Below are positions 9,331-17,944 of a stretch of 64,000 bases of DNA, piece by piece. Both the position numbers and the translations under genes were made by a program. This DNA comes from Natrinema hispanicum. Lineage in GTDB: Archaea > Halobacteriota > Halobacteria > Halobacteriales > Natrialbaceae. The stretch lies in the NCBI RefSeq assembly GCF_004217335.1, contig NZ_SHMP01000004.1, forward strand, positions 868,001 to 932,000. Direction: 5' to 3'. Under the pieces are notes generated by a model. The model saw only the letters and a list, made by a program, of their open reading frames with translations, made no database searches and was not told the DNA's origin. Every line of letters starts with the position of its first letter. Positions within the stretch are counted from its first letter, which is position 1.

Positions 9331-10127
9331 AGCACACCGAGGCGTCGCGCCCGGCGGGTCGCATACTGGAAGACGACATACCCAAGCGCCAGATAGCCGG
9401 CCGCAGTGCCGAACAACAACGTGAGGTCGAACGCTGTGAACTCCCAGAGACGGATACCGTCGACCATCGTCCGCTGAAGGAGGGCGCTGCCGTGGGCAAG
9501 CGGGAGCACCTGCATCCACCCGAGGTCGAACGCGGGAGCGGAGATGAGAACGATGAACCCGAACTGGAGGAGGTTCAGCCAGTTGCCGATCTGTTTGTAG
9601 AGCACCGTCACCCCACCGGCTGCGAGCCCGAGCCCGAGCACCGAGACGATGCTCAGCGTCGCGACGACGACGATCGTAAGCAGGTTCAGTTGGAGCGTCG
9701 TGCCGGTGAGAAGAATCATCACGACCAGAATGACCGTCGAGGTAATGAACGTCCGGACAATCTTCGCGACGCCTTTCAATAGTGCCACGGGTGCGAACCC
9801 GAACGGCGTCATCACGTGGCGCTCGAGGGTTCCCCACTGGACCTCGCTCGCGATGTCGTTCGAGATCGAGGAGTACGCGCCCACCGACAGCGTCCACAGG
9901 AAGTAGCCGACGATGATCCCCTCGATCGAGTCGGTCAGCGCTTGTCCGGCGATCATCTGTCCGCCATAGAAGAGGACGCCGAAGAAGAACACCGAGATGA
10001 CGATGCCGCCGATCGCGTTGGCGGGATAGCGGACGAAGATCAGAAATTCGCGGGAGAGCACTGCTCGTGCGAGGTGATAGTAACCGGCCGGCCGCGGCGT
10101 TTCATCCGTTCCCTGCTGGCTGGCCAT
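9318..10127 (-). CDS. ABC-2 type transporter permease
   Basis: The 269-residue protein has about six membrane segments and the outline of an ABC-2 exporter permease: an N-terminal cytoplasmic segment (VLSREFLIFVRYPANAIGG), then paired helices, and a GTLERHVMTPFG loop like the coupling region of this family. Its ATG overlaps the stop of the upstream ATPase gene (ATAATG arrangement at 10125-10129), so the two are translated together as an exporter. Drug, lipid or polysaccharide export are all possible; the sequence does not decide. Confidence 0.85.
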   Translation of the reverse strand: MASQQGTDETPRPAGYYHLARAVLSREFLIFVRYPANAIGGIVISVFFFGVLFYGGQMIAGQALTDSIEGIIVGYFLWTLSVGAYSSISNDIASEVQWGTLERHVMTPFGFAPVALLKGVAKIVRTFITSTVILVVMILLTGTTLQLNLLTIVVVATLSIVSVLGLGLAAGGVTVLYKQIGNWLNLLQFGFIVLISAPAFDLGWMQVLPLAHGSALLQRTMVDGIRLWEFTAFDLTLLFGTAAGYLALGYVVFQYATRRARRLGVLGDY

Positions 10128-11254
10128 TATCGGTCCCTCCCGGCCGTCAAGTCGACGAAGACGTCCTCGAGATCCGGTTCGATCGTTCGGACGCCCTCGA
10201 GGGAGACATCTTCGGCGCGGAGGTGGGCCAACAGCGTGTACAGTCCATCGCTGTCCGTCGTCACGGTGATCCGGTGCCCTCGCTCGCGCGGTTCGACGCT
10301 GATCGTCTCGAAGCGCTCCTCAAGGGTCGAGACGATGGCCGAATCGAGATCGCGACTCGTAATCTCGATGGAGTGCAAATCGGAGCCTGACAGCAGCGCG
10401 TCGACGGTGTCGTCCGCGATGACCCCGCCGTTGGACATAATGAGGACGCGGTCACACACCGTCTCGACGACATCCATGTCGTGGCTGCTGAGCACGACGG
10501 TGAGAGCTTCTTCCTCGACGAGGCGTCGCAGTTCCCGCTGAAGCGTTCGCGAACTTTCGATATCCAGTCCAAGGGTCGGCTCGTCGAGGAACACAACCTC
10601 GGCACCGCCAGCGAGGACGCTGGCCAACGAGACTTTTTGTTTCATCCCTCGCGACAACTCACGAACGGGAACGTCCGCTTTCTCCGCAAGTCCCAACTGT
10701 GTCAGAAGCCGCTCGTGGCGGCCACGAACCGAATCCGGGTCGACGCCGCTGATCGTCGCGAAGTACCGCAGATTCTCCCTGACGGTCAACCGCCAGTAGT
10801 CGTTCCGGGCTCCCTCGAGCATCGCATCAACGTGTGCGTATGCGTCTCGAGGGCGTTCATAGACATCGACGCCGTTGATCCGAACGGACCCCTCATCTGG
10901 AAGCACCATGCCCAGAATCGACTTGATGAGCGTCGTTTTTCCGGCACCGTTCGGTCCCAACAGACCGACAATCGAGCCGGTTTCGATGTCGAAGGAAACG
11001 TCGTCGACGGCGATAACGGACGCCGTTCCGTCACCGAAGCGCTTTCGCAGACCAGTAACGGAAACAGCGATGCCGCTGTCCTCCGTCGACGGTGTATTAA
11101 CATGGGAAGAGCGGTCCGACAGCGGATCGTTTCCCTCGCTGCGGGTCCCATCATCGAGCGACAGCCGATCGGCGGCGCTCACGGCCGATCGGTCACCGAG
11201 ACGGTGATCGACGGGCTCACCGTTTGGCTGCCGCTCGTTTTCCCGCGCGGTCAC
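10127..11254 (-). CDS. ABC transporter ATP-binding protein
   Basis: The nucleotide-binding domain carries Walker A GPNGAGKTT, the Q-loop region, signature LSRGMKQK, Walker B VVFLDEPT and the switch histidine in SSHD. A C-terminal extension of about 80 residues follows, as in ABC-2 exporter ATPases. It energises the adjacent permease. The start is uncertain: the GTG at 11254 has a strong TATA-like element (CTTAAATAG, 11261-11269) only a few bases upstream, so transcription would begin inside the frame. The GTG at 11182 (M-S-A-A-D-R-L) is a likely alternative and would give 351 residues. The first 60 residues are poorly conserved in character either way. Confidence 0.85.
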   Translation of the reverse strand: MTARENERQPNGEPVDHRLGDRSAVSAADRLSLDDGTRSEGNDPLSDRSSHVNTPSTEDSGIAVSVTGLRKRFGDGTASVIAVDDVSFDIETGSIVGLLGPNGAGKTTLIKSILGMVLPDEGSVRINGVDVYERPRDAYAHVDAMLEGARNDYWRLTVRENLRYFATISGVDPDSVRGRHERLLTQLGLAEKADVPVRELSRGMKQKVSLASVLAGGAEVVFLDEPTLGLDIESSRTLQRELRRLVEEEALTVVLSSHDMDVVETVCDRVLIMSNGGVIADDTVDALLSGSDLHSIEITSRDLDSAIVSTLEERFETISVEPRERGHRITVTTDSDGLYTLLAHLRAEDVSLEGVRTIEPDLEDVFVDLTAGRDR

Positions 11255-11424
11255 GAGCGCTATTTAAGTACCCCAGCTACAAAAGTGCGAGGCCAACGCC
11301 TTCGGCAGCCGTTGAACGGTGAGAGTCAACGGTATATTGCCGACGACTGATTACAGGGAGTCCACATTAAAGCCCCACCATCAAAGACCGAGGCGCGTAT
11401 GCGCCGAGAGAGTAGATGGGTAGT

Positions 11425-11856
11425 TTACAGGTCCTCGAGCCATCCGAAGGAAACGTCTTCGTCGTCGATCGAACCGACGTAGGGTTTCACGTCGATGACG
11501 GGCGTTCCATCGACGAGATCGAGTCCTTTGACGTGCAGCGTCGTCCCGTCGCGCTCGAGCAACTCGACGGTGGTCTGGGCGAGTGGGTTCGGTCGGTGGG
11601 GGCTCCGCGTCGCGAAAGTGCCGACTTCGATATCGTCGGCGTGTGGCGGCCGAGCAATCGGTCGATACTCGTCGATCTCGTCCAAGTGGGCGAAGACGAC
11701 GATGTGTGAGAAGTCCTCGATTCCCTCGAGGCCGTCTTCGTAGTCGTCCTTGAGGACGATTTCGCCGGTCGTCTCGTCGACCGCGTCGTGGTCGACGGCT
11801 GCAGGCGTGTCGTACGGTGAGCGAACGTGTCCGATTGGGGTGAACGTGATGGTCAT
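11425..11856 (-). CDS. trmO: TrmO/TsaA family tRNA methyltransferase
   Basis: The 143-residue protein shows the TsaA-like domain: TPIGHVRSPYD at the N-terminus, then FSHIVVFAHLDE, and the signature GTFATRSPHRPNPLA. Bacterial and archaeal TrmO methylate the N6 position of threonylcarbamoyl-adenosine 37 in some tRNAs using SAM. It lies 30 bases downstream of the MFS transporter gene on the same strand, so they may form one transcript, though no functional link is evident. Confidence 0.85.
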   Translation of the reverse strand: MTITFTPIGHVRSPYDTPAAVDHDAVDETTGEIVLKDDYEDGLEGIEDFSHIVVFAHLDEIDEYRPIARPPHADDIEVGTFATRSPHRPNPLAQTTVELLERDGTTLHVKGLDLVDGTPVIDVKPYVGSIDDEDVSFGWLEDL

Positions 11857-11886
11857 GGTTGTCGTGTGTCTGTGATTTGAAGTGGA

Positions 11887-13155
11887 TTACTGTGCGTGCG
11901 ATTCAGTAGGGCGGCCTGTCTTCGAGACCGAAAGCACCGCGGCGGCTGCGACGAGCGGGAACACGGCAAGCACGCCAAAGAGCAGCGAGTAGGAGCTGCT
12001 TGAGAGAAGCCAGCCGGCCAGTGAGGCACCGAGTGCGCCGATTCCGAAGTTGACGGTAAAGACGAGCCCGAAGCCGATGCCCTGTCCCGCGTCAGGCGTG
12101 TGTTTCGCGACAAGTGACGATTGGAGCGGCGCGAGCGTAAAGAGGAGGGCACCGAAGACGAGCCCGACCCCGATGACGGCAGTGCCGGAGAGGCCACCCA
12201 GGGCGAGCAACGCAAGACTCGTCGCGGCGAAGACGCCAAGCAGGACGCGTTCGATCTCGAAGCGTTCGCCGAGGTGGCCGCCAACGATCTGACCGACTGA
12301 CCCGGTCAGCAGGATTAGCGAGTAGAGCCACTGGCCAGCACCGACGGACGCGCCGGCGAGATCCAGACTCGGCAGCGACGACAGCGTGTCGATGAACTGC
12401 GGGAGGAAGGTCAGTGTACCGCGGTAGTAGATCCCCGCGAACACATAGACGGCGATGATCCCGAGGAAGACGGGAGTGACGAGCGCACGGAGCTGGGTGA
12501 GGACGTCACCGAGCGAGTGCGCCGACGCCGTGTGGTCGTTCGAATCCGAGGGGCCACGGAGCGCAAAGAGCACGCCGAATCCCAGCAGTGGGACCGCGAG
12601 CAGTCCGAGGACGGTTCGCCAGTCGCTGACCGCGAGTCCGGCGGTGATGAGCAATGGCCCGATACCGATTCCGAGATTCGCACCGATGCCGTGGTAGGCA
12701 AAGCCCTTGCTCGGTGCCTCCGCCTCACGGCTGATGAAGGCAAGCGCCGGCGGATGGTAGAACCCGGCACCGACGCCTGCCAGCGCGACCACGACTGCCA
12801 ACGCCGCGAACGAATCGATGAAGGGAACGGCCAGGAACACCCCACCGGTCAACAGCAAGAAGCCGGTGATCACCGTGTCCGCACCAAACCGATCGCTGAG
12901 AATGCCGGACGGAAGCGCCATGGCTCCGTACAACCCGGTCATGAGCGTTACGAGCAGTCCCAGTTCGTACGTCGTCACCTGGAACTCGGCGATCCAGATG
13001 GGGATAAACAGCGGAATCGAGAGGATGACGAGGTGATCGAGTGCGTGTGCCCCCGTCGTATAGCCGATGAGCCGCTGGTCCGCTGCCGGGATGCCACGCG
13101 CGTCGAAGACATCTCGTATCGTTTGTCTAAGTCGTATTAGTCTTGTATTCGCCAC
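11887..13155 (-). CDS. Major facilitator superfamily transporter
   Basis: The protein has about 12 membrane segments, with the MFS motif A-like loop GILSDRFGADTVITG after helix 2 and GHLGERFEIERVL at the matching loop of the second half. I chose the GTG at 13155 (M-A-N-T-R-L-I-R), giving 422 residues: a TATA-like CTATTAACA (reverse strand, 13180-13188) lies about 25-33 bases upstream and sits inside a perfect inverted repeat (see 13170). The longer open frame to 13332 has no protein-like character. Substrate unknown. Confidence 0.85.
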   Translation of the reverse strand: MANTRLIRLRQTIRDVFDARGIPAADQRLIGYTTGAHALDHLVILSIPLFIPIWIAEFQVTTYELGLLVTLMTGLYGAMALPSGILSDRFGADTVITGFLLLTGGVFLAVPFIDSFAALAVVVALAGVGAGFYHPPALAFISREAEAPSKGFAYHGIGANLGIGIGPLLITAGLAVSDWRTVLGLLAVPLLGFGVLFALRGPSDSNDHTASAHSLGDVLTQLRALVTPVFLGIIAVYVFAGIYYRGTLTFLPQFIDTLSSLPSLDLAGASVGAGQWLYSLILLTGSVGQIVGGHLGERFEIERVLLGVFAATSLALLALGGLSGTAVIGVGLVFGALLFTLAPLQSSLVAKHTPDAGQGIGFGLVFTVNFGIGALGASLAGWLLSSSSYSLLFGVLAVFPLVAAAAVLSVSKTGRPTESHAQ

Positions 13156-13169
13156 GCAATTGTTATTCA

Positions 13170-13206
13170 GTCTCCGGTTGTTAATAGTGCCTTCGGTACC
13201 GGAGAC
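13170..13206. promoter_or_regulatory. Inverted repeat framing the MFS promoter (putative operator)
   Basis: GTCTCCGGT (13170-13178) and ACCGGAGAC (13198-13206) are perfect 9-base inverted arms around a 19-base spacer. The spacer contains the TATA-like box of the MFS gene on the minus strand. A repressor bound here would block the promoter. The rest of the 13156-13506 intergenic region holds AT-rich sequence but no further gene. Confidence 0.4.
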
Positions 13207-13506
13207 AGCTGCTGTCCTCGAGGGATGTCGATTCCTGCATTTAAATGGCTCCTTCCGGTGATTATTGAACTCGAGAGAACTATGATCGAAACCATACTGG
13301 GGCTGTGTTACCAACGAGAACACCGCCCCCACGCATCAATCTTCATCTCAGTATTCACAATAATGAACAATATTTCGGCGGATACGAGAGCGGGGCTCAC
13401 CATCGATGGCAGCCGCCCGGCAGTGCTGGCTGTGGGCACCCCCTCGCCCCGTGAGGATGATTGCCCGAATGGCAATTCACTTGAACGGGCCACACCGAGT
13501 AGACGT

Positions 13507-14169
13507 ATGAGCACCGTTTCGTCCCCACCGGAGGAGACGCTTGCCTCCGTCGTCATCGTCGACTACGGGCTTGGAAACCTCCGTAGTGTCACTCGTGGCT
13601 TAGAGCGTGCAGGTGCCGACGTCGAGATCACCGACGACCCTGCGGCTTTCCACGACGCCGACGGCGTCGTCCTTCCGGGCGTCGGCGCGTTCCGCGAAGG
13701 TGTCGAGAACGCCGATCCGCTTCGTGAGGACCTCCTCGAGGTCGCCGAAAGCGGCACGCCGCTGTTCGGTATCTGTCTCGGCATGCAGATGCTGCTCACG
13801 ACGAGTGAAGAGGGCGAAACCGACGGCGAGTCGGCCGTCCAGGGACTCGATCTGATCCCCGGCACGAACGTCCGATTCGCTGAAGGCCAGAAGGTACCCC
13901 ATATGGGCTGGAACGAACTCGAGGTCGAGCGCGAGCACCCGCTCGTGGAAGGCGTCGACGGGAACTATGCCTACTTCGTCCACTCCTACTACGCGGCCCC
14001 CGACGACGAGCACGCCGTCGTCGCGACGACGGAGTACGGACGGGAGTTCCCCTCGATCGTCGCAAATGAGGCAGGCAACGTCTTCGGCACGCAGTTCCAC
14101 CCCGAAAAGAGTGGCGAGACCGGACTACGGATTCTGCAGAACTTCGTGGAAATCTGCGCTGAAGAATAA
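13507..14169 (+). CDS. hisH: Imidazole glycerol phosphate synthase, glutaminase subunit HisH
   Basis: The 220-residue protein is a class I glutamine amidotransferase. It starts with VVIVDYGLGNLRSV, has LPGVGAF, the nucleophile Cys90 in FGICLGMQM, HMGWNEL, YFVHSYYA, and the catalytic His-Glu pair in GTQFHPEKS. HisH supplies ammonia to HisF in histidine synthesis. I chose the ATG at 13507 because the family core begins about 13 residues later; the open frame upstream to 13225 is not protein-like. It is monocistronic here, and hisF is not in the window. Confidence 0.92.
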   Translation: MSTVSSPPEETLASVVIVDYGLGNLRSVTRGLERAGADVEITDDPAAFHDADGVVLPGVGAFREGVENADPLREDLLEVAESGTPLFGICLGMQMLLTTSEEGETDGESAVQGLDLIPGTNVRFAEGQKVPHMGWNELEVEREHPLVEGVDGNYAYFVHSYYAAPDDEHAVVATTEYGREFPSIVANEAGNVFGTQFHPEKSGETGLRILQNFVEICAEE

Positions 14170-14194
14170 CGCTACTGCGTATTCGATGCGTTCG

Positions 14195-14213
14195 TCAAGT
14201 TGTTCTGACTTGA
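14195..14213 (+). terminator. Possible terminator hairpin after hisH
   Basis: TCAAGT (14195-14200) and ACTTGA (14208-14213) are perfect inverted arms with a 7-base loop, 25 bases after the hisH stop codon. No T-rich tract follows directly, so this is a weak call. Confidence 0.25.
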
Positions 14214-14282
14214 GGAGTTACGATCAGACAAATCGAGCAGTGGCGACTACTAAACCGAGCGGCGGGGAAACCGCATAAAGAG

Positions 14283-14307
14283 ACACACCCCACGGTGCCG
14301 CTGTAAA
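14283..14307 (-). repeat. Inverted origin-recognition box
   Basis: Read on the minus strand this is TTTACAGCGGCACCGTGGGG followed by TGTGT, matching the right-hand boxes closely but in the opposite direction. It marks the left edge of the origin. Confidence 0.8.
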
Positions 14308-14387
14308 GAGGTAGGATAGCGGCTGCTGTCCGATATTTTCCGTGACACGGTTGATCGAGTGGAAACACGGTGACGCCGATTACTCCA

Positions 14388-14582
14388 ATGTTCGACTCGA
14401 AGACGATATTACTAAATACGACTACTGTGTTAACGTCCATTGAGCTTTTTGAACGCAGTCGTGTTCGATCGTTTTCGAACGCAGAACCGCCGCTCGAGTT
14501 GATGAAGTCGGTTGCAGTCCATTTTGATTGTTCGCCTGATCAGGTCGCTGAAACCATTACTCTCTCGCTCAGCACCACCTAA
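14388..14582 (+). CDS. Doubtful small ORF inside the origin
   Basis: A 64-residue frame from the ATG at 14388 (or 70 residues from the GTG at 14370) lies in the AT-rich part of the origin. The C-terminal half (ELMKSVAVHFDCSPDQVAE) could be a helix pair. Third codon positions are far less G/C-rich than in any neighbouring gene, which argues against a normal gene. Listed only because open frames in origins are rare. Confidence 0.2.
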   Translation: MFDSKTILLNTTTVLTSIELFERSRVRSFSNAEPPLELMKSVAVHFDCSPDQVAETITLSLSTT

Positions 14583-14616
14583 CCCCTGTTTCTCGTGACC
14601 CGACACTGTCAGGCAC

Positions 14617-14950
14617 TTACAGCGGCACCGCGGGGTGTGTGTCTCCGCATACAGCGGCATTGCGGGGTGGAGAACGACTGGAGCGGCCCCTATAGAAATC
14701 CTTTTGACTCTATACAGGAGAAATTCGGTACTCGGTTGCAGCTGAATCCGTCCGACTACTTCTTGATTTCAGACTGACTGCTCGCGATACAGCGGCACTT
14801 CGGGGTGACCGTCGGGAGATTCTCCGGGTCGGTTACAGCGGAACTCCGGGGTCCTATTTCACGAATACAGCGGAACCAAGGGGTAGGCTTTCTGCTGCTT
14901 AGGACTTGAAAACGCGGAATTTTACTCATACAGCGGCACCGTGGCCCGAA
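14617..14950 (+). repeat. Six direct origin-recognition boxes
   Basis: Boxes begin at about 14617, 14649, 14787, 14833, 14865 and 14928. All share TACAGCGGMAC. Five continue to GGGGT (for example ATACAGCGGCATTGCGGGGT at 14649). The last, closest to orc1, reads CACCGTGGCCCG and has lost the G-rich half, so it may bind weakly. Spacing is uneven (32, 138, 46, 32 and 63 bases), and all point toward orc1. Confidence 0.85.
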
Positions 14951-14989
14951 CACGTTAAGTGCTCTCCGCGGAATGTCTCCGGCAACTGA

Positions 14990-16189
14990 ATGCCTAATTC
15001 GATGGATTACTTCGGCAGCGAAAACGAGATCTTCAGAAACAAGGAGCTCTTGCAGGTCTCACACCTTCCCGACGGCGACCGGATCATCGGTCGTGAAGAC
15101 GAACTGACAGATCTCGCCAACGCGATCAAACCGGCAACGCGCGGGAACACGCCGAACAACGTCCTCGTCTACGGGAAAACGGGTACCGGGAAGTCCCTCT
15201 GTTCGAAATTCATCACCAACCAGGCCATCGAGCGCGCGAAGGGCAACGACGTCTCAATCGGCGTCGCCTACGTCGACTGCCTGCAAGAATCGACGGAGAC
15301 CCAGGCTGTCCAGTCGGCCGGCCACCAACTCAACGACCAAGCGTCAACCGATATCTCGATTCCTCACTCGGGGTTGAGCACCTCGGAGTACTATCGGCGG
15401 CTCTGGCGGATCGTCGACAGCCGGTACGACGTCGCGCTGATTATTCTGGACGAGGTGGACAAGATCGAGGACGACGATATCCTGATGCAACTCTCGCGGG
15501 CGGTCGAATCCGGCAAGCTTACGGAGAGTACGATCGGCGTCATCGGCATCTCGAATAAGGTTCGCTACAAGGACTCGCTAGACGAGCGGATCAAATCCAG
15601 CCTCTGCGAACGGGAGTACGTCTTTTCGCCGTACGACGCGACCCAGATCCGTGAGATCCTGCGATCGCGTTCGGACGCGTTCCACGAGGGTGTCCTTGAG
15701 GACGGCGTCATCCCCCGTGTGGCTGCGCTCGCTGCCCGCGAACACGGCGACGCCCGGAAGGCGATCGACATTCTCCGCTTTGCTGGCGAGATAGCTGAAG
15801 AAAGTGATCTCGAATCCGTCACAGAGGACTGCGTCGATCACGCTCATGAACGTGAGGAGACAAGTCGACTCGCCGAACTTATTTCCAAGAGCCCGAGTCA
15901 CGCGAAGCTGGTCCTCGAGGCGATGGCACTGCTCACACAGCAGAAGGAAGGCGACAACGCGCCGGTAACGACGAACGAGGCCTATGATCTCTACAAGCGA
16001 CTCTGTGAGCGCGACGAGTCTGACCACCTGAAGCTCCGTCGCGTCCGCGACATTCTCTCTGAACTCGAGTTTCTCTCGATTATCGAACAGGAACGAAAGT
16101 GGGCTGGACGGGGAAAAGGCAACTATATGGAGAATCGGCTAATCGATGATCCGGAGGTCATCATCGCCGCCTGTAACGAGTCCGAGTAG
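14990..16189 (+). CDS. orc1: Orc1/Cdc6 replication initiator
   Basis: The 399-residue AAA+ ATPase has Walker A YGKTGTGKS (61-69), Walker B LIILDEVDKI (150-159), a sensor-1-like GISNKVRYKD, and sensor-2 around HGDARKAIDILR. The C-terminal winged-helix domain (about 300-395) includes the YDLYKRLCERDES helix region. It binds the adjacent boxes and loads the MCM helicase. Its position directly beside the box array, reading away from it, is the usual autoregulated arrangement. It is somewhat short at the N-terminus compared with the longer haloarchaeal Orc1 proteins, so it may be one of several paralogues in the genome. Confidence 0.93.
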   Translation: MPNSMDYFGSENEIFRNKELLQVSHLPDGDRIIGREDELTDLANAIKPATRGNTPNNVLVYGKTGTGKSLCSKFITNQAIERAKGNDVSIGVAYVDCLQESTETQAVQSAGHQLNDQASTDISIPHSGLSTSEYYRRLWRIVDSRYDVALIILDEVDKIEDDDILMQLSRAVESGKLTESTIGVIGISNKVRYKDSLDERIKSSLCEREYVFSPYDATQIREILRSRSDAFHEGVLEDGVIPRVAALAAREHGDARKAIDILRFAGEIAEESDLESVTEDCVDHAHEREETSRLAELISKSPSHAKLVLEAMALLTQQKEGDNAPVTTNEAYDLYKRLCERDESDHLKLRRVRDILSELEFLSIIEQERKWAGRGKGNYMENRLIDDPEVIIAACNESE

Positions 16190-16223
16190 CAGGGTCAGTG
16201 ATTTGCTCGGCGGGAGACTGCCG

Positions 16224-16580
16224 TCACAGGAACTCACGCACGTCTGAGTACCACATGTCGTGGTAGTCGACGTGGCCTACCCGGCGTGCAATTGCGACGG
16301 CAAGTGAGTGCCAGCAACGTTCAGTCGGGTCGTCGTCATCTAGGTTGTACTCGCTGTCCTTGCAGGTACAGTTCCCATCTTCGACGATGTATTCGTCATC
16401 GTAGCCGACGACGATCGTGAAATCGCGGTAGGCTTTCACCCGGTTCTCGCCGACGGCCTCGATCGCCTGCGCCCCGCGGTCACCGTGAATCCGCGTGATC
16501 TCGCTGACGATCTCGGGTGTGAGTTCGCCAGCTTCCTCGAGAGCGGCTTGCCATCGCTCGACGGGATTGGCCTTCGACAC
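16224..16580 (-). CDS. SWIM zinc-finger protein
   Basis: The 118-residue protein contains one SWIM motif, C-x-C-x(13)-C-x-H, read as CTCKDSEY...ERCWHS. SWIM domains bind DNA or proteins and occur in recombination-associated partners such as the Shu complex protein Sws1. The N-terminal 50 residues are helical (ELTPEIVSEITRIHGDRGAQ). It is convergent with orc1 (34 bases apart). A role in replication or recombination is plausible from motif and location but not shown. Confidence 0.75.
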   Translation of the reverse strand: MSKANPVERWQAALEEAGELTPEIVSEITRIHGDRGAQAIEAVGENRVKAYRDFTIVVGYDDEYIVEDGNCTCKDSEYNLDDDDPTERCWHSLAVAIARRVGHVDYHDMWYSDVREFL

Positions 16581-16681
16581 GTCCGGAACTGTGCGCCCAA
16601 CTGTAAAATCGGTTTGGTTGTCCGGCCAGCGTGACCGCCTGAGACCACACCGTTTTTCGCCCGCTACCGCCGAAACGTGGT

Positions 16682-17797
16682 ATGCGCGTCACCGAGGGCG
16701 GGGTCGAACTCGAGGTGCCCGGCGAACAGACCGACGGCATCGAGGAGGCTGTTTTCTACAACCCGCGACAGGAGTTGAACCGGGATCTGACGATCGCGAC
16801 GCTGCGGGCCTACCGCGAGCGCGAAGCGCGCGCCACGTCGTATTTAGATGCGATGACCGCAAGCGGCGTCCGCGGGGTTCGAGCCGCCGCCGATGGCTGG
16901 GACGTCACCTGCTGTGACGTCGACGAACAGGCGGTCGAACTGGCGCGAGACAACCTCGAGCGAAACGACTGCGAGGCGACGGTCGAACACCGCAACGTCA
17001 ATGCCCTGATGCACGACGGGCCGTTCGACGTGATCGATCTCGATCCCTACGGGACGCCGATGCCCTTCGCGGACGCAGCCTTCGCGAACTGCCGGGATCT
17101 GGTCTGTGTCACCGCGACCGACACTGCACCGCTGTGTGGGGCCCACTTCAATAGTGGCGTCCGCTCGTATTCGGCCGTACCGCGCAACACGGACTACCAC
17201 GCCGAGATGGGCGTCAGAATTCTCATTTCTGCGCTCGCCCGCAGCGCTGCCCGCTTCGACGTGGGTGTCGAGCCGATCCTGACTCACGCGACCAGCCACT
17301 ACGTCCGAACGTATCTCGAGCTCGAGCACAAGGCCACATCGGCCGACGCGGCAATCGACGAGTTAGGCCACCTCTACCACTGTGAAGACTGTCTCTACCG
17401 CGAGGCCGATCCCGGCCTGATCGCCGATCCGCTCGAAACGTGTCCTCACTGCGACGGGAATCGCATGCTGACTGCCGGACCAGTCTGGCTTGGCCCCGTC
17501 CAAGACTCGGCGTTCATCGCCGCCGTCCGGGACGAAATACCCTACACCTTCAACACCGCGCCACAGGCGCGCGAACTCTGTGACACGCTCGCGGCGGAAC
17601 TCGACGAACCGACTCATTACGACCAGCACAAGCTCTGTCGGAACTGGGGGCTGCCTGCCAACGCGATGGACGACTTCCTCGCTGACCTGCGCGACGCCGG
17701 CTACGAGGCCTCGAGAGCCCACTACGGCGGCACGACGTTCAAAACGGATGCAAGCGTCGGCGAGATTCGCGCGGCGACCGCGGACAGTCTCGAGTAG
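16682..17797 (+). CDS. trm1: tRNA (guanine(26)-N2)-dimethyltransferase Trm1
   Basis: The 371-residue protein is a SAM-dependent methyltransferase of the Trm1 family, which dimethylates G26 in tRNA. Visible features are [15 protein letters not shown] at the N-terminus, the SAM loop [15 protein letters not shown], the catalytic-type motif [11 protein letters not shown], and the C-terminal zinc ribbon with CEDC and CPHC. Length and domain order are those of archaeal Trm1. Confidence 0.93.
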   Translation: MRVTEGGVELEVPGEQTDGIEEAVFYNPRQELNRDLTIATLRAYREREARATSYLDAMTASGVRGVRAAADGWDVTCCDVDEQAVELARDNLERNDCEATVEHRNVNALMHDGPFDVIDLDPYGTPMPFADAAFANCRDLVCVTATDTAPLCGAHFNSGVRSYSAVPRNTDYHAEMGVRILISALARSAARFDVGVEPILTHATSHYVRTYLELEHKATSADAAIDELGHLYHCEDCLYREADPGLIADPLETCPHCDGNRMLTAGPVWLGPVQDSAFIAAVRDEIPYTFNTAPQARELCDTLAAELDEPTHYDQHKLCRNWGLPANAMDDFLADLRDAGYEASRAHYGGTTFKTDASVGEIRAATADSLE

Positions 17798-17944
17798 CTG
17801 GGTCTTGGAGCCGCTCGAAGTAAGCGGCTACAGCGCCGATGGTCTCGCCAGCCTGAGGCTGCAGCGCACAGCGGTCCTTCTAACAGCCAGTTGTGTCCCT
17901 GTGCCATGTGATTACATATTGCTGGGTAGATCGAAGGAAGTGGT

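Larger units (their letters stand above)
14283..14950. other. Chromosomal replication origin (oriC) with origin-recognition boxes
   Basis: This intergenic region next to orc1/cdc6 holds seven copies of an origin-recognition box of the haloarchaeal type (core TACAGCGGCACnn-CGGGGTG). One copy is inverted on the left at 14283-14307 and six are direct on the right between 14617 and 14950. Between the two groups is a more AT-rich stretch (about 14320-14610), a reasonable place for duplex unwinding. Inverted boxes bracketing an AT-rich element beside an orc1 gene is the standard archaeal origin layout. Confidence 0.88.

Noticed and set aside
8827..9897. Minus-strand frame of 356 codons
   Set aside because: Covers antisense of the TDT gene and a wrong frame of the ABC permease; only the short 9100-9330 part looks protein-like and is listed separately.
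14617..14950. The spaced repeats here as a CRISPR array
   Set aside because: Spacing is irregular (32-138 bases), repeats are about 22 bases and degenerate, and no cas gene is near; they match origin boxes.
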